Below are positions 17,526 to 26,494 of a stretch of 64,000 bases of DNA, in pieces. The stretch spans positions 186,001 through 250,000 of the forward strand of contig JAWKLR010000003.1 of assembly GCA_041392625.1 (NCBI GenBank). The letters are read 5' to 3'. Every line of letters starts with the position of its first letter. Within the stretch, counting starts at the first letter, position 1. Source of the stretch: M3007 sp041392625 (GTDB lineage: Bacteria > Bacteroidota > Bacteroidia > Chitinophagales > Saprospiraceae). The notes beneath the pieces were generated by a model. The model was given only the letters and a program-made list of their open reading frames with translations. It was not told the origin of the DNA and did no database searches. The position numbers and the translations under genes are program-made.

Positions 17526-19553
17526 ATGTTCAAAAAAATAAAACTGACGCTTCTGTTTAGTCTTGTCATAGGAAGCGTACATGGACAACAGGTAGATACA
17601 TTCCTACAGTTTGTACACGCAAATGAAGAATTATTTTGGGAAATTGTTTCAAAGAACTATCCATTTTCAGAAAATGAAATTGATCAATATTTAGGAGATA
17701 TTGACTTTTACGATCTTTCAGCAAATGAGCACATAGAGTGGACAGCCGAATTGATAAAAAAGTATGAGTCCCGGTTATTTAAAGAAAGTACCTTTCCAAG
17801 AAACAAAGGAGTGCGATGGGATGAACCTTTAATTAGGGAATTTCTAGATCGGGATTGGTTTAACTGGAGCGAATTGTATTTCAACAGGGAATTAACCATT
17901 TCTAAAAAGTTATTTGAAGAAAATAAGCACAATTTTGTCAATCTAAATTTCCTGATAAGAGAAACGACAGATAGCGTGACTTTCTATTATAAACACCCAT
18001 ATCTCCAGGAAGAAATGGATGTTGAGAGTTTTTTGACAAAATACAACCATACTCAAGATTCCACCTGGTCATCTAACTCTAAGGAAGTAAAGAAATATTT
18101 TGGTCAGGATATAAATACAATACCACTTGATACATTGTCCAAGTATAAAAATGTATTTAACTGGTACACGATGACAAGGTGTTATGAGATAAACTGGACG
18201 TGGAATATGTTCATTCGTCATTTCCACGACTTAGAAAAGCGAATAATTCCTGACAATAATTCAATTTATCAATCATTGTTTGAACCGCGACTGGACTCCA
18301 TATCACTTTCGCGTTTAGCCCGGGAGTTTGATCAGAAAGTTCGATATTTCAAGTTGGAAGATGGAGATGATCAGTTTGGAATGACCCCTGATATAGATCT
18401 GGTGGCACCCATTAGGAAATACCACGTACGGGAAGTTTTCAATTTTGGAGATACACTTCCAACTTCCTTACCAAATTATAAATATAAAATTGGGGTTTCT
18501 CCTATTGGGCCAAAGCGGTTTTTGGATATTTTGTTTTTTGAACATGGTTATAGGTTCCCCGGATTCATTTGTTCGGAAAAAGTAAAATCAATATTAGAAG
18601 CACACGCTATTTCTCAGCATGCTTTCTATCCAATAACTGTAACCCTGGAGTCGCAGTGGTATGGAACAGACACCTGTTCTTATTTTCTGTTTGTAACAAA
18701 TAATGCGTCACTGCTTTCTGAATTAAAGCCAGAGTCAATTCAATTCAGGATCTCTCGCAATCGGTATGCACTGGATGGAATTGACTCCACCCTTGTGGAC
18801 TCCCTAAAAATTAAAAGTCTGCACGATTTCCAACGATATATTGGTCGTTGGCATCGTTTTGGCGAGTACCGGTACAGAGAAATTGCCCAGATAGCGTTAC
18901 AAAACCAATTGGATTTACTGACCATCAGAGGCGATGATATTTTTATATCCGAACGATTGATGTATGCCTTAAAGGACGCCAATATTACGGGCATTCGGTT
19001 TAAAAAAGATTATTCCAAAGAATGGTTTTTTGATCATCCTACCCCAGAAAAAATAGAAGGCCTGAATCCAGAGCGTTATTTTAATCCGAAAATTAGCGAT
19101 CTGCAAAAGACAGTTGAACAGTATAAACTTGCAAAAGAGCGGCAGGTTCAACTCGCATCAAACCACAATTTTGTTTCTGACTACTACAAAGATCTGGATA
19201 GGAGCAAACTCGATTCTACAGAATTAAAAATAATAGACCTGGAAATTGAGTGGAATGTGGTCCTTCCGGATGTATACCGCAACTATTTACGAAAGAATAC
19301 CTTCCCAAAATTCGGTCGGGAGTTCCGTGAATGGGGATTTGAATTTGTACCTATTGATCGGCTGGAACAAGTCCACAAAGAATGGTATAGATATGTGCCC
19401 CAGACCTTCCGGGGTGTTCTTTTTGCAGAAAATGGGATGGGAGACTATCTAGGATTATTACTTGACCCCGATTCTGATTTCAAACTGTCAGATACAATTT
19501 ACATGTTCGATCATGAATACGCGGGTGTGGTTCGTTCGGTTCAAATGAAGTGA
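17526..19553 (+). CDS. exported multi-domain protein with Imm11/DUF1629-like and SUKH (SMI1/KNR4) regions
   Basis: 675 residues. The N-terminus KIKLTLLFSLVIGSVHGQQ looks like a signal peptide. Residues about 50-260 have W/F-rich repeats (EHIEWTAELIKKYESRLF, FNWSELYFNREL). Two segments resemble the DUF1629/Imm11 immunity fold: FPGFICSEKVKSILEAHAI (about 340) and DIFISERLMYALKDANITG (about 475). The C-terminus (about 575-675) matches SMI1/KNR4 (SUKH) proteins: LEIEWNVVLPDVYRNYLRKN and ENGMGDYLGLLLDPDSD. SUKH and Imm11 domains are known from immunity to polymorphic toxins and are usually cytoplasmic; a signal peptide on such a protein is unusual. The assignments are from motif resemblance only. 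Confidence 0.6.
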   Translation: MFKKIKLTLLFSLVIGSVHGQQVDTFLQFVHANEELFWEIVSKNYPFSENEIDQYLGDIDFYDLSANEHIEWTAELIKKYESRLFKESTFPRNKGVRWDEPLIREFLDRDWFNWSELYFNRELTISKKLFEENKHNFVNLNFLIRETTDSVTFYYKHPYLQEEMDVESFLTKYNHTQDSTWSSNSKEVKKYFGQDINTIPLDTLSKYKNVFNWYTMTRCYEINWTWNMFIRHFHDLEKRIIPDNNSIYQSLFEPRLDSISLSRLAREFDQKVRYFKLEDGDDQFGMTPDIDLVAPIRKYHVREVFNFGDTLPTSLPNYKYKIGVSPIGPKRFLDILFFEHGYRFPGFICSEKVKSILEAHAISQHAFYPITVTLESQWYGTDTCSYFLFVTNNASLLSELKPESIQFRISRNRYALDGIDSTLVDSLKIKSLHDFQRYIGRWHRFGEYRYREIAQIALQNQLDLLTIRGDDIFISERLMYALKDANITGIRFKKDYSKEWFFDHPTPEKIEGLNPERYFNPKISDLQKTVEQYKLAKERQVQLASNHNFVSDYYKDLDRSKLDSTELKIIDLEIEWNVVLPDVYRNYLRKNTFPKFGREFREWGFEFVPIDRLEQVHKEWYRYVPQTFRGVLFAENGMGDYLGLLLDPDSDFKLSDTIYMFDHEYAGVVRSVQMK

Positions 19554-19683
19554 AGTGGTGCTGGAGTCATGCATTTTTTCTCATTTCCAAAAGAAGGACT
19601 ATCTTGAGGCATTCAAGCATCTATTGTGCCCCCGCTTTGTTGCCCAATGATCAATTTGTAAACCTTCTTTGAGATTGGACAAA

Positions 19684-21132
19684 ATGAAAACAGAGAACTT
19701 CAGCAAGTTTAAGATTCCACATGTATTTATTTTCCTGTTTTGGATTATCATACTGTGTTCCCTACTTACTTATGTGATTCCTAGCGGAAGCTTTGAACGA
19801 ACCAAGAGAGACTACGGCAAAATAACGCAGACGGTTATTGTGCCCAATAGCTACACAGAAATCCCCAAGCACTATTCCCTGAAAGCAGCCGTGGTTGGGG
19901 AGGAGCTGGAAGGGAAGTCAAGTCCGGTTTCGGTGCTTGGGATACTCAGTGCAATACCCAGGGGACTTGCCGATTCGGCAGTATTGGTGTTTTACGTGTT
20001 TATTATCGGAGCGGTTTTTACACTCATTCATCGAACGGGAGCAATCAATGCATTCCTTTTCTTCCTGATAGATGCCTTTAAAAACAGACCCACGCTGCTG
20101 CTGTTTCTGGTGTTTATGACCCTGTTTTCAGGCTCCTCCTTTATGGGGATCGGGCCGGAAACCATAGCGCTCCTACCGGTATTTCTTTTTCTTTCAAAGG
20201 AAATGGGGTACGACCGAATGTTTGGTTTGGCCTTATTGAGTGTGCCCGTGTATCTGGGGTGGAGTTCGGGTGTTTCCAATCCGTTTACTGTTCAGATTGC
20301 TCAAATAATTGCGGAACTTCCGATCGGTTCCGGAATAGGATTTCGTTTTATTTTATACGGAGTTTACGCCGCGCTTGGCTTTATTTTTCTCATGCGCTAT
20401 GGCGATCGGGTGAAGAAAAACCCGGCACGCAGTCTGATGAAAAACGATCGGTTTGATTTGAGCGAATTCGGGAATTTTGAAAAACAAAAGTTGGAACGAA
20501 AGCATCTATTTATTCTGTTGTTTTTCGTCTTGTCGTACGCTGCGATACTCGTGGCCGTCCAGACCATAGGCTGGGGGCTGATTGAGATGAGTGCCGGTTT
20601 CATTGGAATTGTAATCGTCGTCGCAAAGATTGCGGGTATGAGCGGCGATGAGGCAATGGAAGGCTTTACCGAGGGCTTGAAAATTATGATCGTACCGGCT
20701 CTGGTAGTTGGTGTAGCACGCGGTATCTCCGTGGTACTTAACGAAGGGATGATCATTGATACGATTTTGCAAGATGCCAGTTCTGCACTGCTGACTATGC
20801 CCAAAGTAGCTGCTGCAGAGGGCATGCTGGTTTTCCAAACCATCCTGAATTTTTTCATTCCATCTGCATCCGGCCAAGCCCTGGTTTCGATGCCGCTGAT
20901 GGCTCCCTTGTCGGATATCCTGGGAATCTCGCGTCAGACGGCAGTCCTCGCCTACATGCTGGGCGACGGGCTTTCGAACCTTATCATCCCAACCAACGGT
21001 GTATTGATGGCCATGTTGGGCTTGTCTAATGTATCCTTTGAAAAATGGTTTAAGTTTGCCTGGCCCTTATTTCTCATGAGTATGGTGCTCGCTTTTCTGT
21101 TTATTGCGGTGGCAATTGGGGTGGGGTATTGA
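19684..21132 (+). CDS. YfcC/ArcD-like membrane transporter
   Basis: 482 residues with about 11-12 hydrophobic helices. The start KFKIPHVFIFLFWIIILCSLL followed by a periplasmic loop with TYVIPSGSFER is characteristic of the YfcC family (C4-dicarboxylate/basic amino-acid antiporter-like, ArsB/NhaD fold). Further family features are GSSFMGIGPETIALLP and MLGDGLSNLIIPTNGVLMAML near the C-terminus. Inner membrane; the substrate is unknown, with arginine/ornithine, short-chain acids and peptides all possible. An in-frame TTG at 19669 exists, but ATG 19684 is the likely start. Monocistronic by spacing (55 bp to the next gene). Confidence 0.85.
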   Translation: MKTENFSKFKIPHVFIFLFWIIILCSLLTYVIPSGSFERTKRDYGKITQTVIVPNSYTEIPKHYSLKAAVVGEELEGKSSPVSVLGILSAIPRGLADSAVLVFYVFIIGAVFTLIHRTGAINAFLFFLIDAFKNRPTLLLFLVFMTLFSGSSFMGIGPETIALLPVFLFLSKEMGYDRMFGLALLSVPVYLGWSSGVSNPFTVQIAQIIAELPIGSGIGFRFILYGVYAALGFIFLMRYGDRVKKNPARSLMKNDRFDLSEFGNFEKQKLERKHLFILLFFVLSYAAILVAVQTIGWGLIEMSAGFIGIVIVVAKIAGMSGDEAMEGFTEGLKIMIVPALVVGVARGISVVLNEGMIIDTILQDASSALLTMPKVAAAEGMLVFQTILNFFIPSASGQALVSMPLMAPLSDILGISRQTAVLAYMLGDGLSNLIIPTNGVLMAMLGLSNVSFEKWFKFAWPLFLMSMVLAFLFIAVAIGVGY

Positions 21133-21187
21133 TGGCGGTACCATGTGGATAGATGATGTAAACAAGCTTGTAATTCATTGATATTAA

Positions 21188-21973
21188 ATGGCATACAAAC
21201 AACTTAAACTTTGGTTTGACAAGGAACTTGCAGAGCAATTAGCTCACAAAATCCAGGAGGTAGATTCGTCGTTTGATTCGGATCAATTTGTACATAGGGT
21301 TGAGCAAAATCTTGATTCCCTGGAACTCAAAGACAGGGTCGAAAAAATTGCAGATGAATTATATCGTGGCTTTAATTCGGATTATCAAACCGGTATTTCG
21401 CACTTAATCCAAATTTTGGGGCCGGAAAACGACAAGGAAACCGGAATGTTTCTTGCCTACTATTGGATCATGCCGATTGCCAAGTTTGTAGAAAAATATG
21501 GTTTGCAGAATTTCAGTTTGTCTATGCAGGCCATCGAAGAAATCACCAAGCGCAATACCGGTGAATATGCGATCCGGCCATTTATTGAACAGGATATGGA
21601 CCGGACCCTGAATCAAATGAAGGAGTGGTCTGCAAACCCCAATCGACACATACGGCGGTTGGCCAGTGAAGGTGTGCGGCCAAGGTTGCCCTGGGCAAAA
21701 AAGCTGGATGTTTTTATCAAGGACCCAATGCCTATTCTCCCGATTCTGGAAAAATTGAAAGACGATCCATCCAAATACGTCCAAAAATCCGTTGCAAACT
21801 GCCTGAATGATATCCTAAAAGATAACTATGAAATTGGGGTAGAACGGATCAATAGTTGGGATTTCAAAAACGCAGGCCCGGAACGCAAATGGATCATCAA
21901 ACACGCCCTTCGGAATCGGATTAAGGCCAAGGATGAATGGGCGATGGGTGTGTTGGGGTACCCAAAATACTAG
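21188..21973 (+). CDS. DNA alkylation repair protein (AlkC/AlkD HEAT-repeat family)
   Basis: 261 residues, all helical HEAT-like repeats. The diagnostic stretch HIRRLASEGVRPRLPWAKKL (about residues 155-175) followed by SKYVQKSVANCLNDILKD (about 195-212) is typical of AlkC/ALP-type alkylpurine DNA glycosylases. These remove 3-methyladenine and related lesions in the cytoplasm. No signal peptide. The next gene starts only 6 bp later, although the products (repair protein, secreted surface protein) have no evident shared role. Confidence 0.8.
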   Translation: MAYKQLKLWFDKELAEQLAHKIQEVDSSFDSDQFVHRVEQNLDSLELKDRVEKIADELYRGFNSDYQTGISHLIQILGPENDKETGMFLAYYWIMPIAKFVEKYGLQNFSLSMQAIEEITKRNTGEYAIRPFIEQDMDRTLNQMKEWSANPNRHIRRLASEGVRPRLPWAKKLDVFIKDPMPILPILEKLKDDPSKYVQKSVANCLNDILKDNYEIGVERINSWDFKNAGPERKWIIKHALRNRIKAKDEWAMGVLGYPKY

Positions 21974-21979
21974 TGCAAA

Positions 21980-24286
21980 ATGAAAAAAGAGATATTTATT
22001 CTAGCCTTCCTTTTTCTGGTTGCTCCTCTCTCTTCTCAAGTCATTTACGTAAATAAAGATGCACAAGGGCTGAATGATGGGAGCAGTTGGAACAACGCAT
22101 ATACAGAACTTTACGACGCTGTAGAGGCAGCAGAGTATGGGAACAATATCTGGGTAGCCGCTGGAACCTACAGTACCGAATTAGTTTTGCCAGTTGATCT
22201 CTACTTACAACGATCTATCAAGCTGAAGCCCGGTGTAAAACTATTTGGAGGGTTTCTTGGTACCGAGTCTTTATTTCAGGAGCGCGACTGGGATTCGAAT
22301 GAAACCATAATAACCGGATACAACGGATTGTATGAGGACTCCAATGTTTTTTATTGTGAAGGGACAGACAGCTTAACTACCTTGGATGGTTTTACAATTC
22401 GGGATGGGACATCAGCAATTAATCCTGCCATTTTTTCTTGTGATGAATTTGAAAACCAATTCCGTTGTGTAGGTGGAGGTATATACCTCTATAGTGGGGA
22501 CCCTGACTTTCCAACCCAATTGCAGATAAGGAACTGCAAATTCACAAATAATTATGCAATCGATGGTGGAGCAATAGCCGCATATTTCAAGGATGGCTCT
22601 GGAGGATTAATCATTGAGAAGTGCATTTTTGAAAAAGATACATCAGAATCCGTCGGGGCAAGCATTGCGATTCTTACTGGTGTTAATGATCAAAAAATTT
22701 TTCGAATTAACGATTGTAATTTTCAGGAAAACTATTCTTACCACGGTGCTGCTGCGATCTTCCTGAACAATATCAATCCAAACCTGGATTTTGAAATACA
22801 CAACTGTCGATTTACGAACAATAAGACCAGGAATTCTAGTGCTGCAATTTCGCTGCAAAGTTACTCTGAAACAAAAAAAATCCTTATTGAAAACTGCCTC
22901 TTTCAAGGCAACCAAACTGAACTAGGCCCATTAGTCTCAGGAACAGGAGGAGCATTATTAGGTGCAAACTTCAGGCTAGTTAACTGTGCTTTTATTGAAA
23001 ACAAGGCAAACTGGGGCGGAGCGGCGCAAATTTTCGATTCAGAAATTATTGGTTGTTTTTTCCACAAAAATCAGGCTGAAAGGGAGGGAGGAGCAATTAG
23101 AGGGGCAGATTTGAAGTTGACAAATTGCACGATCATTGAGAATTTTGCAGTTGAACGTGGTGGGTTTCTAAGGTCAATGGCCAATACTTCCACCCGTGAC
23201 ACAATCATAAATTGTATATTTAAAAATAACAAATCGGAACAGGGCGGTGATTTTATTGATGGGGTGTTCCCGGCAACTATTTATATGGCAAACAGTGCAG
23301 TAGATGCAGCGGACTGCGATGAACTTTTGGCTATGAGTACTCCCCCCAGCGATTTTCTAACTTGTGGGCCAGGAATGTACTTTAACATTGACCCCATGTT
23401 CCATGACGAATCAAATGGAGATTTCAGATTAAAGGCCTGTTCACCATTTATAGATGTTGGAAATGACCTTTGGCCTATTCAAGCAGATTTAAATCTAGAC
23501 CTGTCAGGCAATGAAAGGGTGCAGAACGATCATGTTGATCTTGGCGCCTGGGAGACCACTAAAATTGACTATCAAGCATCCATAATGGATATTAGTTGTT
23601 TTGGGCTACAGAACGGCAGCATTTCAGTTGATCCTTTGGGCGGATTCGAACCCTATAGTTTCACTTGGGCCAATGGATCAATGGATAGCATCTTGACAAA
23701 TCTTGGACCAGGTCAGTTTGGATTCACCATCACTGACATTGATGACTGTGAGTTAGCTTCCTCTGTGAATATTGAGGAACCAGATCCAATTGAATTTACT
23801 ATTATAAAAATAGATAATACTAGCAACACTATGCCGAACGGTTCTGCCTCAATTGATAGTATCATGGGAGGCGTCCAGCCGTTTAGTTATGAATGGAATA
23901 CAGGTTCGGAAGAAATGCAGATAAATGAACTAGCCGAAGGTGTGTATACACTTACCGTTACCGATAACAATGGTTGTTCAAGTACCCAGGAAGTCTATAT
24001 TGATTTTATTACCAAGACTGATCAATTGGAGTCAACTGATTACCTAATAGAACTGTATCCAAACCCCGCAAATCAAAGTTTTTATATAGAAGTACCTAAA
24101 AGCAAACGACTGGCAGAGCTACGATTGTATTCTGCTTCTGGTGGAATGGTTTTAGAAAAAGATGCAATTACAGGGGGGCAGGGAATTCAAGTAGCAACGC
24201 GAGATATACCTGTTGGATTATATGTTTTACAAGCCATCTTCGAGGATGGAATAGGCCAGTCAATCTTAGTTTCAATTAAACATTGA
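21980..24286 (+). CDS. secreted beta-helix protein with SprB-type repeats and T9SS domain
   Basis: 768 residues. Signal peptide (FILAFLFLVAPLSSQ), then VIYVNKDAQGLNDGSSWNNAYTEL, the usual entry of right-handed parallel beta-helix surface proteins. Many short coils follow (repeating IENC/LTNC ... ENxA..GGA, about residues 60-450). Two SprB-like repeats lie at about 530-680 (SCFGLQNGSISVDPLGG; PFSYEWNTGSEEMQINEL). The C-terminal type A sorting domain begins at LIELYPNPANQSFYIEV (about 690). Secreted by T9SS and anchored outside; adhesion or polysaccharide binding is inferred. No catalytic motif is seen. Confidence 0.85.
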   Translation: MKKEIFILAFLFLVAPLSSQVIYVNKDAQGLNDGSSWNNAYTELYDAVEAAEYGNNIWVAAGTYSTELVLPVDLYLQRSIKLKPGVKLFGGFLGTESLFQERDWDSNETIITGYNGLYEDSNVFYCEGTDSLTTLDGFTIRDGTSAINPAIFSCDEFENQFRCVGGGIYLYSGDPDFPTQLQIRNCKFTNNYAIDGGAIAAYFKDGSGGLIIEKCIFEKDTSESVGASIAILTGVNDQKIFRINDCNFQENYSYHGAAAIFLNNINPNLDFEIHNCRFTNNKTRNSSAAISLQSYSETKKILIENCLFQGNQTELGPLVSGTGGALLGANFRLVNCAFIENKANWGGAAQIFDSEIIGCFFHKNQAEREGGAIRGADLKLTNCTIIENFAVERGGFLRSMANTSTRDTIINCIFKNNKSEQGGDFIDGVFPATIYMANSAVDAADCDELLAMSTPPSDFLTCGPGMYFNIDPMFHDESNGDFRLKACSPFIDVGNDLWPIQADLNLDLSGNERVQNDHVDLGAWETTKIDYQASIMDISCFGLQNGSISVDPLGGFEPYSFTWANGSMDSILTNLGPGQFGFTITDIDDCELASSVNIEEPDPIEFTIIKIDNTSNTMPNGSASIDSIMGGVQPFSYEWNTGSEEMQINELAEGVYTLTVTDNNGCSSTQEVYIDFITKTDQLESTDYLIELYPNPANQSFYIEVPKSKRLAELRLYSASGGMVLEKDAITGGQGIQVATRDIPVGLYVLQAIFEDGIGQSILVSIKH

Positions 24287-24311
24287 CTTTAAAAGTGAGC
24301 AATTTTTAACC

Positions 24312-25226
24312 ATGAAAAATACCCTTGCCATTTTACTATTAACCACAGCTCAATGTGCACTAGCCTGTAGCTGCGATGATTCCCTCGTCGATTTACCGGT
24401 TAAAGAAATGGGATGGACTCAGAATGCGTCTGAGGGTTTGTCTGGCCTGTCGGATTTAATTTTTACGGGTATTTTACTTGAAGTAAATGTGGTAGAGGAA
24501 ATCCACCAGGGATACCTTTTTAATGAAAGAAAGGTCCGACAATATGAACTCGTTTTTCAACAAATAAAATTCTACAAAGGAGACTCCTCTGATATCCTGA
24601 AAATACGAACAAATATGGGTAGTGATGCCTGTGGTTTCGGTGCTAAACTACATACAGAATGCCTGATTTTTGCAAATAAAAGTGAGCGAGGGTATTATTA
24701 CACGTACCGGTCTGATTGTTGTAAAAGTATTTCCAAGGTTGAAGATGAAAAGCGGTATGCTAAATACACCCAATTCATGGAGTCAATTTTAAATATGATT
24801 GATGGAGAATATGTTTTTTATCAGTCAAAATCCTATTGGAGCGGAGGACATCCAGATCGGGCGGATACCTTGGAGGCTATGCGTTACACCATTCGGAATG
24901 GAAAGTTTGAAGGAAGTTGGCTGATTAAAGATAGAAGTGGGCGGATACTGGAAAAGGGGGAATACAAAAACGGACTAAAGACGGGAGTTTGGCTGGAAGT
25001 TTCTTATTCTGATAGTCCACTCGAAGCATGTGAAAGGCAAAAAACCACTGAAAAAATTAGTTACCGAAATGGGGCTCCAATGAAAAGCCTTGTCACTATT
25101 CAGGATGAACAGTTTTCTTTGGAGGAGCCATTTGGATACCGAACTGTCCGAAAACAAAAAATAAAAAAACGATATTCCTACCTTAGTGTACCCAACCCTC
25201 TCCCAAACTCGCAAAAACATGAATAA
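24312..25226 (+). CDS. exported protein with NTR/TIMP-like N-terminus and MORN-like repeat region
   Basis: 304 residues. The signal peptide ends at ALACSCDDS, so the mature protein starts with a Cys-x-Cys as in NTR/TIMP-type modules; further cysteines (DACGFGAKLHTEC, SDCCKS) would complete the disulfides. The second half has MORN/YwqK-type strands (GKFEGSWLIKDRSGRILEKG, EYKNGLKTGVWLEV). The function is unknown; such proteins sit in the periplasm or on the surface. The stop codon overlaps the start of the next gene (ATGAATAA), implying translational coupling with the alpha/beta hydrolase. Confidence 0.65.
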   Translation: MKNTLAILLLTTAQCALACSCDDSLVDLPVKEMGWTQNASEGLSGLSDLIFTGILLEVNVVEEIHQGYLFNERKVRQYELVFQQIKFYKGDSSDILKIRTNMGSDACGFGAKLHTECLIFANKSERGYYYTYRSDCCKSISKVEDEKRYAKYTQFMESILNMIDGEYVFYQSKSYWSGGHPDRADTLEAMRYTIRNGKFEGSWLIKDRSGRILEKGEYKNGLKTGVWLEVSYSDSPLEACERQKTTEKISYRNGAPMKSLVTIQDEQFSLEEPFGYRTVRKQKIKKRYSYLSVPNPLPNSQKHE

Positions 25227-26388
25227 ACCAATACTCCTGCTTTTACTATCCTGGATTTCCATCCAGTTGTCGGCCCAGGATTTTAAACTCCAAGACACCC
25301 TGGTTGATGTGGGGACCCATTCCCTGAATTTTTCAATTGTACAAGGAACGGGGATTCCGATCTTATTTGAAAGTGGGGCAAGCAACGACGGCAGCGTATG
25401 GCAACCCATCCTGAAAGATATCCATGCAATTACCGGAGCAACTTTAATTACCTACGACCGGGCAGGATTTGGGAAAAGCGGATTGGATCGAAGCACATCC
25501 GACTTGTCCAAACACGGAATTGAAGCCGGGGTAGATCAACTTGAACAGGCTTTGCAGAGCCTGGGTTATTCCGGAGAAATCATGTTGGTGGCGCACTCCT
25601 ACGGCGGGTATTATGCTTATTTATATGCGAATCGAAATCCGGATCGGGTGAAAGCCCTTGTGGCAGTGGATATCGTCCATGACTACCACACCGAAGGATT
25701 TGCGCAGAAATTGGTTGACAGCATGACGGATCAAATCCAGGAATGGGAAACCGGCAATCCGGGTATGTTTTACCTACTCTCTACGCTTACCAATGCTGCG
25801 GATATCATGGCTCAAATGAAATTTCCTGAGCACATTCCTGTGACGGATCTTTTGATGGATGCTCCGTTTAGTAGTTTTCAGGAAGAGTCTGACCGCTGGG
25901 TGGCGGCCCATAAGAAATTCTGGGAAACCCACCCACGGGTAAACGGCATCTTGGCCAACAATACCGGACATTACATCTGGAGAAGCAATCCTTCCCTGGT
26001 TGTATTGGCTATTTCCAATCAGTATGCCGAGGTAAGTCAAAACCCAGCGATTTACCAGCGTGCATCCGAATATTCTATGGCTGCATTCAATGAAAACATG
26101 AAGGAGTTGTATTCAGAACCGGCACTAAATAGCTGGGGATATTCTTTACTCAGTCAGGATGACTTGGAGCCAGCCTTGAAGGTATTTGAACTCAATTCGC
26201 TGTTGTTTCCAAATAGTTTCAATGTTTATGACAGTCTCGCCGAAGCGCTTTTAAAAGCGGGCAAAACCGAACGAGCCATTGCGTTGTATGAAAAATCCAT
26301 TGAGTTGAATCCTGAAAATGAAAACGCAATCAATAAACTGAAAGAAATTCGAGCCCAGTTGGATGTGGATGATGGTTCTGACCACTAA
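25219..26388 (+). CDS. exported alpha/beta hydrolase with C-terminal TPR
   Basis: 389 residues from ATG 25219, which overlaps the previous stop codon; in-frame codons upstream lack a sensible start. Signal peptide (ILLLLLSWISIQLSAQ). The nucleophile elbow is AHSYGG (S127), preceded by TYDRAGFGKSG; the His is probably in ANNTGHYIW. The last ~70 residues form a TPR-like pair (EPALKVFELNSLLFPNS, ERAIALYEKSIELNPEN). Esterase/lipase-type chemistry is likely, with an unknown substrate. Probably an operon with the NTR/MORN-like gene. Confidence 0.85.
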   Translation: MNKPILLLLLSWISIQLSAQDFKLQDTLVDVGTHSLNFSIVQGTGIPILFESGASNDGSVWQPILKDIHAITGATLITYDRAGFGKSGLDRSTSDLSKHGIEAGVDQLEQALQSLGYSGEIMLVAHSYGGYYAYLYANRNPDRVKALVAVDIVHDYHTEGFAQKLVDSMTDQIQEWETGNPGMFYLLSTLTNAADIMAQMKFPEHIPVTDLLMDAPFSSFQEESDRWVAAHKKFWETHPRVNGILANNTGHYIWRSNPSLVVLAISNQYAEVSQNPAIYQRASEYSMAAFNENMKELYSEPALNSWGYSLLSQDDLEPALKVFELNSLLFPNSFNVYDSLAEALLKAGKTERAIALYEKSIELNPENENAINKLKEIRAQLDVDDGSDH

Positions 26389-26494
26389 TCTGTTAAGGTT
26401 GCATGTTTAGCCTGGATTGAATCTTAAATGAGCACATAAAGTTCTCTCAATATCCCTATTATTGCAAATCCGTTTGTCGAACTAGAGAACAATC

